The position numbers were made by a program, and so were the translations under genes. The notes under the pieces are model-generated. The model was not told where the DNA came from, did no database searches, and saw only the letters and a program-made list of their open reading frames with translations. 64,000 nt of DNA from Anniella stebbinsi (Eukaryota > Chordata > Lepidosauria > Squamata > Anniellidae), in NCBI GenBank assembly GCA_029215795.1, contig JARDYH010000018.1, positions 310,001 to 374,000 of the forward strand, written 5' to 3'. How positions within the stretch are numbered: position 1 is the stretch's first letter; each line of letters starts with the position of its first letter. Positions 23,774-35,008 of the stretch are shown here, one piece after another.

Positions 23774-26239
23774 AAGGGGAAGTCTAGGGGAAGAAGAGGA
23801 AGTATAGAGGGAAGGGGAAGTCTAGGGGAAAAAGGGGAAGTCTAGGGGAAGAAGGGGAAGTCTAGGGGAAGTCTAGGGGAAGAAGGGGAAGTATAGAGGA
23901 AAGGGGAAGTCTAGGGGAAGAAGGGGAAATCTAGGAGAAGAAGGGGAACTCTAGGGGAAGAAGGGGAAGTATAGAGGGAATTGGAAGTCTAGGGGAAGAA
24001 GGGGAAATCTAGGGGAAGTCTAGGGAGGAAGGGGAAGTATAGAGGGAAGGGGAAGTGTAGGGGAAGTCTTGGGGAAGAAGGGGAAGTCTAGGGGAAGACG
24101 TGGAAGTCTAGGGGAAGAAGGGGAAGTATAGAGGGAAAGGGAAGTCAAGGGGTAGACTAGGGGAAGAAGGGGAAGTATAGAGGGAAGGGGAAGTCCAGGG
24201 GAAGTCTAGGGGAAGAAGGGGAAGTATAGAGGGAAGGGGAAGTGTAGGGGAAGAAGGGGAAGTATAGAGGGAAGGGGAAGTCTAGGGGAAGTCTAGGGGA
24301 AGAAGGGGATGTCTAGGGGAAGAAGGGGAAGTAGAGAGGGAAGGGGAAGTCTAGGGGAAGTCTAGGGGAAGAAGGGGAAGTATAGAGGGAAGGGAAGTCT
24401 AGGGGAAGTCTAGGGGAAGAAGGGGAAGTATAGAGGGAAGGGGAAGTCTAGGGGAAGAAGGGGAAGTCTAGGGGAAGAAGGGGAAGTATAGGGGAAGAAG
24501 GGGAAGTATAGAGGGAAGAGAAAGTCTAGGGGAAGAAGGGGAAGTATAGAGGCAATGGGAAGTCTAGGGGAAGTCTAGGGGAAGAAGGGGAAGTCTAGGG
24601 GAAGAATGGGAAGTCTAGGGGAAGAAGGGGAAGTCTAAGGGAAGAAGGGGAAGTCTAGGGGAAGAAGGGGAAGTATAGAGGGAAGGGGAAGTCTAGGGGA
24701 AGAAGAGGAAGTCTAGGGGAAGAAGGAGAAGTCTAGGGGAAGAAGGGGAAGTATAGAGGAAAGGGGAAGTCTAGGGGAAGAAGGGGACGTATAGAGGGAA
24801 GGGGAAGTCTAGGGGAAGAAGGGGAAGTCTAGGGGAAGAAGGGGAAGTCTAGGGGAAGAAGGGGAAGTAGAGAGGGAAGGGGAAGTCTAGGGGAAGTCTA
24901 GGGGAAGAAGGGGAAGTATAGAGGGAAGGGAAGTCTATGGGAAGTCTAGGGGAAGAAGGGGAAGTATAGAGGGAAGGGGAAGTCTAGGGGAAGAAGGGGA
25001 AGTCTAGGGGAAGAAGGGGAAGTATAGAGGGAAGAGAAAGTCTAGGGGAAGAAGGGGAAGTATAGAGGGAAGGGGAAGTCCAGGGGAAGTCTAGGGGTAG
25101 AAGGGGAAGTCTAGGGGAAGAAGGGGAAGAAGGGAAGGTATAGAGGGAAGGGGAAGTCTACGGGAAGTCTAGGGGAAGAAGGAGAGGTCTAGGGGAAGAA
25201 GGGGAAATCTAGGGGAAGAAGAGGAAGTATAGAGGGAAGGGGAAGTCTAGGGGAAAAAGGGGAAGTCTAGGGGAAGAAGGGGAAGTATAGAGGAAAGGGG
25301 AAGTCTAGGGGAACAAGGGGAAATCTAGGAGAAGAAGGGGAACTCTAGGGGAAGAAGGGGAAGTATAGAGGGAAGGGGAAGTCTAGGGGAAGAAGGGGAA
25401 ATCTAGGGGAAGTCTAGGGAAGAAGGGGAAGTATAGAGGGAAGGGGAAGTGTAGGGGAAGTCTTGGGGAAGAAGGAGAAGTCTAGGGGAAGACGTGGAAG
25501 TCTAGGGGAAGAAGGGGAAGTATAGAGGGAAGGGGAAGTCAAGGGGTAGACTAGGGGAAGAAGGGGAAGTATAGAGGGAAGGGGAAGTCTAGGGGAAGTC
25601 TAGGAGAAGAAGGGGAAGTCTAGAGGAAATCTAGAGGAAGAAGGGGAAGTATAGAGGGAAGGGGAAGTCTAATGGAAGAAGGGGAAGTATAGAGGGAAGG
25701 GGAAGTCTAGGGGAAGTCTAGGGGAAGAAGGGGAAGTCTAGGGGAAGTCTAGGGGAAGAAGGGAAAGTATAGAGGGAAGGGGAAGTCTAGTGGAAGTCTA
25801 GGGGAAGAAGGGGAAGTATAGAGGAAAGGTTAAGTCTAGGGGAAGTCTAGGGGAAGAAGGGGCAGTATAGAGGGAAGGGGAAGTCTAGGGGAAGTCTAGG
25901 GGAAGAAGGGGAAGTATAGAGGGAAGGGGAAGTCTAGGGGAAGTCTAGGGGAAGAAGGGGAAGTCTAGGGGAAGAAGGGGAAGTATAGAGGGAAGGGGAA
26001 GTCTAGGGGAAGTCTAGGGGAAGAAGGGGAAGTCTAGGGGAAGAAGGGGAAGTCTAGGGGAAGAAGGGGAAGTATAGAGGGAAGGGGAAGTCTAGGGGAA
26101 GTCTAGGGGAAGAAGTGGAAGTCTAGGGGAAGTAGGGGAAGTCTAGGGGAAGTCTAGGGGAAGAAGGGGAAGTATAGAGGGAAGGGGAAGTCTAGGGGAA
26201 GAAGGGGAAGTCTAGGAGAAGAAGGGGAAGTCTAGGGGA

Positions 26240-29200
26240 AGAAGGGGAAGTATAGAGGGAAGGGGAAGTCTAGGGGAAGTCTAGGGGGAGAAGGGGAAAT
26301 CTAAGGGAAGAAGGGGAAGTCTAGGGGAAGAAGGGGAAGTCTAGGGGAAGAAGGGGAAGTATAGAGGGAAGGGGAAGTCTAGGGGAAGTCTAGGGGAAGA
26401 AGGGGAAGTATAGAGGGAAGGGGAAGTCTAGGGGAAGTCTAGGGGAAGAAGGGGAAGTATAGCGAGAATTGGAAGTCTAGGGGAAGTCTAGGGGAAGAAG
26501 GGGAAGTATAGAGGAAAGGGAAATCTAGGGGAAGTCTAGGGGAAGAAGGGGCAGTATAGAGGGAAGGGGAAGACTAGGGGAAGTCTAGGGGAAGAAGGGG
26601 AAGTATAGAGGGAAGGGGAAGTCTAGGGGAAGTCTAGGGGAAGAAGGGGAAGTCTAGGGGAAGAAGGGGAAGTCTAGGGGAAGAAGGGGAAGTCTAGAGG
26701 GAAGGGGAAGTCTAGGGGAAGTCTAGGGGAAGAAGGGGAAGTCTAGGGGAAGAAGGGGAAGTATAGAGGAAAGGGGAAGTCTAGGGGAAGTCTAAGGGAA
26801 GAAGGGGAAGTCTAGGGGAAGAAGGGGAAGTATAGAGGGAAGGGGAAGTCTAGGGGAAGAAGAGGAAGTCTAGGGGAAGAAGGGGAGTCTAGGGGAAGAA
26901 GGGGAAGTATAGAGGGAAGGGGAAGTCTAGGGGAAGAAGGGGAAGTATAGAGGGAAGGGGAAGACTACAGGAAGTCTAGGGGAAGAAGGGGAAGTCTAGG
27001 GGAAGTCTAGGGGAAGCAGGGGAAGTATAGAGGGAAGGGGAAGTCTAATGGAAGAAGGGGAAGTATAGAGGGAAGGGGAAGTCTAGGGGAAGAAGGGGAT
27101 GTCTAGGGGAAGAAGGGGAAGTCTAGGGGAAGAAGGGGAAGTAGAGAGGGAAGGGGAAGTCTAGGGGAAGTCTTGGGGAAGAAGGGGAAGTATAGAGGGA
27201 AGGGGAAGTCTAGGGGAAGAAGGGGAAGTCTAGGGGAAGAAGGGGAAGTCTAGGGGAAGAAGGGGAAGTATAGAGGGAAGAGAAAGTCTAGGGGAAGAAG
27301 GGGAAGTATAAAGGGAAGGGGAAGTCCAGGGGAAGTATAGGGGTAGAAGGGGAAGTCTAGGGGAAGAAGGGGAAGAAGGGAAGGTATAGAGGGAAGGGGA
27401 AGTCTACGGGAAGTCTAGGGGAAGAAGGGGAAGTCTAAGGGAAGAAGGGGAAGTCTAGGGGAAGAAGGGGAAGTATAGAGGGAAGGGGAAGTCTAGGGGA
27501 AGAAGAGGTAGTCTAGGGGAAGAAGGAGAAGTCTAGGGGAAGAAGGGGAAGTATAGAGGGAAGGGGAACTCTAGGGGAAGTCTAGGGGGAGAAGGGGAAA
27601 TCTAAGGGAAGAAGGGGAAGTCTAGGGGAAGAAGGGGAAGTCTAGGGGAAGAAGGGGAAGTATAGAGGGAAGGGGAAGTCTAGGGGAAGTCTAGGGGAAG
27701 AAGGGGAAGTATAGAGGGAAGGGGAAGTCTAGGGGAAGTCTAGGGGAAGAAGGGGAAGTATAGCGAGAAGGGGAAGTCTAGGGGAAGTCTAGGGGAAGAA
27801 GGGGAAGTATAGAGGAAAGGGGAAGTCTAGGGGAAGTCTAGGGGAAGAAGGGGCAGTATAGAGGGAAGGGGAAGACTAGGGGAAGTCTAGGGGAAGAAGG
27901 GGAAGTATAGAGGGAAGGGGAAGTCTAGGGGAAGTCTAGGGGAAGAAGGGGAAGTCTAGGGGAAGAAGGGGAAGTACAGAGGGAAGGGGAAGTCTAGGGG
28001 AAGTCTAGGGGAAGAAGGGGAAGTCTAGGGGAAGAAGGGGAAGTCTAGGGGAAGAAGGGGAAGTATAGAGGGAAGGGGAAGTCTAGGGGAAGTCTAGGGG
28101 AAGAAGGGGAAGTCTAGGGGAAGTAGGGGAAGTCTAGGGGAAGTCTAGGGGAAGAAGGGGAAGTATAGAGGGAAGGGGAAGTCTAGGGGAAGAACGGGAA
28201 GTCTAGGAGAAGAAGGGGAAGTCTAGGGGAAGAAGGGGAAGTATAGAGGGAAGGGGAAGTCTAGGGGAAGTCTAGGGGGAGAAGGGGAAATCTAAGGGAA
28301 GAAGGGGAAGTCTAGGGGAAGAAGGGGAAGTCTAGGGGAAGAAGGGGAAGTATAGAGGGAAGGGGAAGTCTAGGGGAAGTCTAGGGGAAGAAGGGGAAGT
28401 ATAGAGGGAAGGGGAAGTCTAGGGGAAGTCTAGGGGAAGAAGGGGAAGTATAGCGAGAAGGGGAAGTCTAGGGGAAGTCTAGGGGAAGAAGGGGAAGTAT
28501 AGAGGAAAGGGGAAGTCTAGGGGAAGTCTAGGGGAAGAAGGGGCAGTATAGAGGGAAGGGGAAGACTAGGGGAAGTCTAGGGGAAGAAGGGGAAGTATAG
28601 AGGGAAGGGGAAGTCTAGGGGAAGTCTAGGGGAAGAAGGGGAAGTCTAGGGGAAGAAGGGGAAGTCTAGGGGAAGAAGGGGAAGTCTAGAGGGAAGGGGA
28701 AGTCTAGGGGAAGTCTAGGGGAAGAAGGGGAAGTATAGAGGGAAGGGGAAGTCTAGGGGAAGAAGGGGAAGTATAGAGGGAAGGGGAAGACTACAGGAAG
28801 TCTAGGGGAAGAAGGGAAGTCTAGGGGAAGTCTAGGGGAAGCAGGGGAAGTATAGAGGGAAGGGGAAGTCTAATGGAAGAAGGGGAAGTATAGAGGGAAG
28901 GGGAAGTCTAGGGGAAGAAGGGGATGTCTAGGGGAAGAAGGGGAAGTCTAGAGAAGAAGGGGAAGTAGAGAGGGAAGGGGAAGTCTAGGGGAAGTCTAGG
29001 GGAAGAAGGGGAAGTATAGAGGGAAGGGGAAGTCTAGGGGAAGAAGGGGAAGTCTAGGGGAAGAAGGGGAAATCTAGGGGAAGAAGGGGAAGTATAGAGG
29101 GAAGAGAAAGTCTAGGGGAAGAAGGGGAAGTATAAAGGGAAGGGGAAGTCCAGGGGAAGTCTAGGGGTAGAAGGGGAAGTCTAGGGGAAGAAGGGGAAGA

Positions 29201-31060
29201 AGGGAAGGTATAGAGGGAAGGGGAAGTCTACGGGAAGTCTAGGGGAAGAAGGGGAAGTCTAAGGGAAGAAGGGGAAGTCTAGGGGAAGAAGGGGAAGTAT
29301 AGAGGGAAGGGGAAGTCTAGGGGAAGAAGAGGTAGTCTAGGGGAAGAAGGAGAAGTCTAGGGGAAGAAGGGGAAGTATAGAGGGAAGGGGAAGTCTAGGG
29401 GAAGTCTAGGGGGAGAAGGGGAAATCTAAGGGAAGAAGGGGAAGTCTAGGGGAAGAAGGGGAAGTCTAGGGGAAGAAGGGGAAGTATAGAGGGAAGGGGA
29501 AGTCTAGGGGAAGTCTAGGGGAAGAAGGGGAAGTATAGAGGGAAGGGGAAGTCTAGGGGAAGTCTAGGGGAAGAAGGGGAAGTATAGCGAGAAGGGGAAG
29601 TCTAGGGGAAGAAGGGGAAGTATAGAGGAAAGGGGAAGTCTAGGGGAAGTCTAGGGGAAGAAGGGGCAGTATAGAGGGAAGGGGAAGACTAGGGGAAGTC
29701 TAGGGGAAGAAGGGGAAGTATAGAGGGAAGGGGAAGTCTAGGGGAAGTCTAGGGGAAGAAGGGGAAGTCTAGGGGAAGTAGGGGAAGTCTAGGGGAAGTC
29801 TAGGGGAAGAAGGGGAAGTATAGAGGGAAGGGGAAGTCTAGGGGAAGAACGGGAAGTCTAGGAGAAGAAGGGGAAGTCTAGGGGAAGAAGGGGAAGTATA
29901 GAGGGAAGGGGAAGTCTAGGGGAAGTCTAGGGGGAGAAGGGGAAATCTAAGGGAAGAAGGGGAAGTCTAGGGGAAGAAGGGGAAGTCTAGGGGAAGAAGG
30001 GGAAGTATAGAGGGAAGGGGAAGTCTAGGGGAAGTCTAGGGGAAGAAGGGGAAGTATAGAGGGAAGGGGAAGTCTAGGGGAAGTCTAGGGGAAGAAGGGG
30101 AAGTATAGCGAGAAGGGGAAGTCTAGGGGAAGTCTAGGGGAAGAAGGGGAAGTATAGAGGAAAGGGGAAGTCTAGGGGAAGTCTAGGGGAAGAAGGGGCA
30201 GTATAGAGGGAAGGGGAAGACTAGGGGAAGTCTAGGGGAAGAAGGGGAAGTATAGAGGGAAGGGGAAGTCTAGGGGAAGTCTAGGGGAAGAAGGGGAAGT
30301 CTAGGGGAAGAAGGGGAAGTCTAGGGGAAGAAGGGGAAGTCTAGAGGGAAGGGGAAGTCTAGGGGATGTCTAGGGGAAGAAGGGGAAGTATAGAGGGAAG
30401 GGGAAGTCTAGGGGAAGAAGGGGAAGTATAGAGGGAAGGGGAAGACTACAGGAAGTCTAGGGGAAGAAGGGAAGTCTAGGGGAAGTCTAGGGGAAGCAGG
30501 GGAAGTATAGAGGGAAGGGGAAGTCTAATGGAAGAAGGGGAAGTATAGAGGGAAGGGGAAGTCTAGGGGAAGAAGGGGATGTCTAGGGGAAGAAGGGGAA
30601 GTCTAGAGAAGAAGGGGAAGTAGAGAGGGAAGGGGAAGTCTAGGGGAAGTCTAGGGGAAGAAGGGGAAGTATAGAGGGAAGGGGAAGTCTAGGGGAAGAA
30701 GGGGAAGTCTAGGGGAAGAAGGGGAAGTCTAGGGGAAGAAGGGGAAATCTAGGGGAAGAAGGGGAAGTATAGAGGGAAGAGAAAGTCTAGGGGAAGAAGG
30801 GGAAGTATAAAGGGAAGGGGAAGTCCAGGGGAAGTCTAGGGGTAGAAGGGGAAGTCTAGGGGAAGAAGGGGAAGAAGGGAAGGTATAGAGGGAAGGGGAA
30901 GTCTACGGGAAGTCTAGGGGAAGAAGGGGAAGTCTAAGGGAAGAAGGGGAAGTCTAGGGGAAGAAGGGGAAGTATAGAGGGAAGGGGAAGTCTAGGGGAA
31001 GAAGAGGTAGTCTAGGGGAAGAAGGAGAAGTCTAGGGGAAGAAGGGGAAGTATAGAGGAA
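26240..31060 (+). repeat. Nested W duplications in cluster 2 (three copies)
   Basis: GTATAAAGGG occurs at 27306, 29130 and 30805 (steps 1824 and 1675). TATAGCGAG occurs at 26458, 27759, 28449, 29583 and 30104 (steps 1301, 690, 1134, 521). GAACGGG lies near 28196 and 29848. The steps resemble but do not equal those in cluster 1; the differences are sums of short words. Cluster 3 repeats the first two intervals (1302, 690). Confidence 0.7.
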
Positions 31061-32019
31061 AGGGGAAGTCTAGGGGAAGAAGGGGACGTATAGAGGGAAG
31101 GGGAAGTCTAGGGGAAGTCTAGGGGAAGAAGGGGAAGTCTAGGGGAAGTCTAGGGGAAGCAGGGGAAGTATAGAGGGAAGGGGAAGTCTAATGGAAGAAG
31201 GGGAAGTATAGAGGGAAGGGGAAGTCTAGGGGAAGTCTAGGGGAAGAAGGGGAAGTCTAGGGGAAGTCTAGGGGAAGAAGGGAAGGTATAGAGGGAAGGG
31301 GAAGTCTACGGGAAGTCTAGGGGAAGAAGGGGAAGTCTAGGGGAAGAAGGGGAAGTCTAGGGGAAGAAGAGGAAGTATAGAGGGAAGGGGAAGTCTAGGG
31401 GAAAAAGGGGAAGTCTAGTGGAAGAAGGGGAAGTCTAGGGGAAGTCTAGGGGAAGAAGGGGAAGTATAGAGGGAAGGGGAAGTCTAGGGGAAGAAGGGGA
31501 AGTATAGAGGGAAGGGGAAGTCTAGGGGAAGTCTAGGGGAAGAAGGGGAAGTATAGAGGGAAGGGGAAGTCTAGGGGAAGAAGGGGAAGTATAGAGGGAA
31601 GGGGAAGTCTAGGGGAAGTCTAGGGGAAGAAGGGGAAGTATAGAGGGAAGGGGAAGTCTAGGGGAAGTCTAGGGGAAGAAGGGGAAGTATAGAGGGAAGG
31701 GAAGACTAGGGGAAGTCTAGGGGAAGAAGGGGAAGTATAGAGGGAAGGGGAAGTCTAGGGGAAGAAGGGGAAGTCTAGGGGAAGAAGGGGAAGTCTAGGG
31801 GAAGAAGGGGAAGTCTAGGGGAAGAAGGGGAAGTAGAATGGGAAGGGGAAGTCTAGGGGAAGTCAAGGGGAAGAAGGAGAAGTATAGAGGGAAGGGAAGT
31901 CTAGGGGAAGTCTAGGGGAAGATGGGGAAGTATAGAGGGAAGGGGAAGTCTAGGGGAAGATGGGGAAGTCTAGGGGAAGAAGGGGAAGTCTAGGGGAAGG
32001 AGGGGAAGTATAGAGGGAA

Positions 32020-33390
32020 GAGAAAGTCTAGGGGAAGAAGGTGAAGTATAGAGGCAAGGGGAAGTCTAGGGGAAGTCTAGGGGAACAAGGGGAAGTCTAG
32101 GGGAAGAAGGGGAATTCAAGGGGAAGAAGGGGAAGTCTAGGGGAAGAAGGGGAAGTATAGAGGGAAGGGGAAGTCCAGGGGAAGAAGAGGAAGTCTAGGG
32201 GAAGAAGGGGAAGTCTAGGGGAAGAAGGGGAAGTATAGAGGGAAGGGGAAGTCTAGGGGAAGAAGGGGAAGTATAGAAGGAAGGGGAAGTCTAGGGGAAG
32301 TCTAGGGGAAGAAGGGGAAGTCTAGGGGAAGTCTAGGGGAAGCAGGGGAAGTATAGAGGGAAGGGGAAGTCTAATGGAATAAGGGGAAGTATAGAGGGAA
32401 GGGGAAGTCTAGGGGAAGTCTAGGGGAAGAAGGGGAAGTCTAGGAGAAGTCTAGGGAAGAAGGGGAAGTATAGCGGGAAGGGGAAGTCTAGGGGAAGTCT
32501 AGGGGAAGAAGGGGAAGTATAGAGGGAAGGGGAAGTATAGGGGAAGAAGGGGAAGTCTAAGGGAAGAAGGGGAAATCTAGGGGAAGAAGGGGAAGTCTAG
32601 GGGAAGAAGGGGAAGTATAGAGGGAAGAGAAAGTCTAGGGGAAGAAGGTGAAGTATAGAGGCAAGGGGAAGTCTAGGGGAAGTCTAGGGGAACAAGGGGA
32701 AGTCTAGGGGAAGAAGGGGAAGTCTAGGGGAAGAAGGGGAAGTCTAGGGGAAGAAGGGGAAGTATAGAGGGAAGGGGAAGTCCAGGGGAAGAAGAGGAAG
32801 TCTAGGGGAAGAAGGGGAAGTCTAGGGGAAAAAGGGGAAGTATAGAGGGAAGGGGAAGTCTAGGGGAAGAAGGGGAAGTATAGAAGGAAGGGGAAGTCTA
32901 GGGGAAGTCTAGGGGAAGAAGGGGAAGTCTAGGGGAAGTCTAGGGGAAGCAGGGGAAGTATAGAGGGAAGGGGAAGTCTAATGGAATAAGGGGAAGTATA
33001 GAGGGAAGGGGAAGTCTAGGGGAAGTCTAGGGGAAGAAGGGGAAGTCTAGGGGAAGTCTAGGGGAAGAAGGGAAAGTATAGAGGGAAGGGGAAGTCTACG
33101 GGAAGTCTAGGGGAAGAAGGGGAAGTCTAGGGGAAGAAGGGGAAGTCTAGGAGAAGTCTAGGGGAAGAAGGGGAAGTATAGCGGGAAGGGGAAGTCTAGG
33201 GGAAGTCTAGGGGAAGAAGGGGAAGTATAGAGGGAAGGGGAAGTATAGGGGAAGAAGGGGAAGTCTAAGGGAAGAAGGGGAAATCTAGGGGAAGAAGGGG
33301 AAGTATAGAGGGAAGGGGAAGTCTAGGGGAAGTCTAGGGGAAGAAGGGGAAGTATAGAGGGAAGGGGAAGTATAGGGGAAGAAGGGGAAT
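32020..33390 (+). repeat. GGCAAGG module, two copies in cluster 2
   Basis: GAGGCAAGG lies at 32051 and 32658 (607 bp apart) and CTAATGGAATAAGG at 32373 and 32980. The offset to cluster 1 is 16,292 bp before the missing third copy and 15,457 bp after it (GGAATTCTAAGGG at 33388 and 17931). Confidence 0.75.
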
Positions 33391-34087
33391 TCTAAGGGAA
33401 GAAGGGGAAGTCTAGGGGAAGAAGGGGAAGTATAGAGGGAAGGGGAAGTCTAGGGGAAGAAGAGGAAGTCTAGGGGAAGAAGGGGAAGTCTAGGGGAAGA
33501 AGGGGAAGTATAGAGGGAAGGGGAAGTCTAGGGAAAGAAGGGGAAGTATAGAGGGAAGGGGAAGTCTAGGGGAAGTCTAGGGGAAGAAGGGGAAGTCTAG
33601 GGGAAGTCTAGGGGAAGAAGGGGAAGTATAGAGGGAAGGGGAAGTATAGGGGAAGAAGGGGAAGTCTAAGGGAAGAAGGGGAAGTCTAGGGGAAGAAGGG
33701 GAAGTATAGAGGGAAGGGGAAGTCTAGGGGAAGAAGAGGAAGTCTAGGGGAAGAAGGGGAAGTTTAGGGGAAGAAGGGGAAGTATAGAGGGAAGGGGAAG
33801 TCTAGGGGAAGAAGGGGAAGTATAGAGGGAAGGGGAAGTCTAGGGGAAGTCTAGGGGAAGAAGGGGAAGTCTAGGGGAAGTCTAGGGGAAGCAGGGGAAG
33901 TATAGAGGGAAGGGGAAGTCTAATGGAAGAAGGGGAAGTATAGAGGGAAGGGGAAGTCTAGGGGAAGAAGGGGAAGTCTAGGGGAAGAAGGGGAAGTCTA
34001 GGGGAAGAAGGGGAAGTAGAGAGGGAAGGGGAAGTCTAAGGGAAGAAGGGGAAATCTAGGGGAAGTCTAGGGAAGAAGGGGAAGTAT

Positions 34088-35008
34088 AGAGGGAAGGGGA
34101 AGTGTAGGGGAAGTCTTGGGAAGAAGGGGAAGTCTAGGGGAAGACGTGGAAGTCTAGGGGAAGAAGGGGAAGTATAGAGGGAAGGGGAAGTCAAGGGGTA
34201 GACTAGGGGAAGAAGGGGAAGTATAGAGGGAAGGGGAAGTCTAGGGGAAGTCTAGGAGAAGAAGGGGAAGTCTAGGGGAAATCTAGAGGAAGAAGGGGAA
34301 GTATAGAGGGAAGGGGAAGTCTAATGGAAGAAGGGGAAGTATAGAGGGAAGGGGAAGTCTAGGGGAAGTCTAGGGGAAGAAGGGGAAGTCTAGGAGAAGT
34401 CTAGGGGAAGAAGGGGAAGTATAGATGGAAGGGGAAGTCTAGGGGAAGAAGGGGAAGTCTAGGGGAAGAAGGAAAAGTATAGCGGGAAGGGGAAGTCTAG
34501 GGGAAGTCTAGGGGAAGAAGGGGAAGTATAGAGGGAAGGGGAAGTATAGGGGGAAGGGGAAGTGTAGGGGAAGTCTTGGGGAAGAAGGGGAAGTCTAGGG
34601 GAAGACGTGGAAGTCTAGGGGAAGAAGGGGAAGTATAGAGGGAAGGGGAAGTCAAGGGGTAGACTAGGGGAAGAAGGGGAAGTATAGAGGGAAGGGGAAG
34701 TCTAGGGGAAGTCTAGGAGAAGAAGGGGAAGTCTAGGGGAAATCTAGAGGAAGAAGGGGAAGTATAGAGGGAAGGGGAAGTCTAATGGAAGAAGGGGAAG
34801 TATAGAGGGAAGGGGAAGTCTAGGGGAAGTCTAGGGGAAGAAGGGGAAGTCTAGGAGAAGTCTAGGGGAAGAAGGGGAAGTATAGATGGAAGGGGAAGTC
34901 TAGGGGAAGAAGGGGAAGTCTAGGGGAAGAAGGAAAAGTATAGCGGGAAGGGGAAGTCTAGGGGAAGTCTAGGGGAAGAAGGGGAAGTATAGAGGGAAGG
35001 GGAAGTAT
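34088..35008 (+). repeat. 461-bp tandem pair in cluster 2
   Basis: This is the counterpart of 19407-20328 at offset 14,680: TAGATGG at 34422 and 34883. The first copy is one base shorter because GTCTTGGGG has become GTCTTGGG near 34116. The G5 junction is retained near 34548. Confidence 0.8.
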
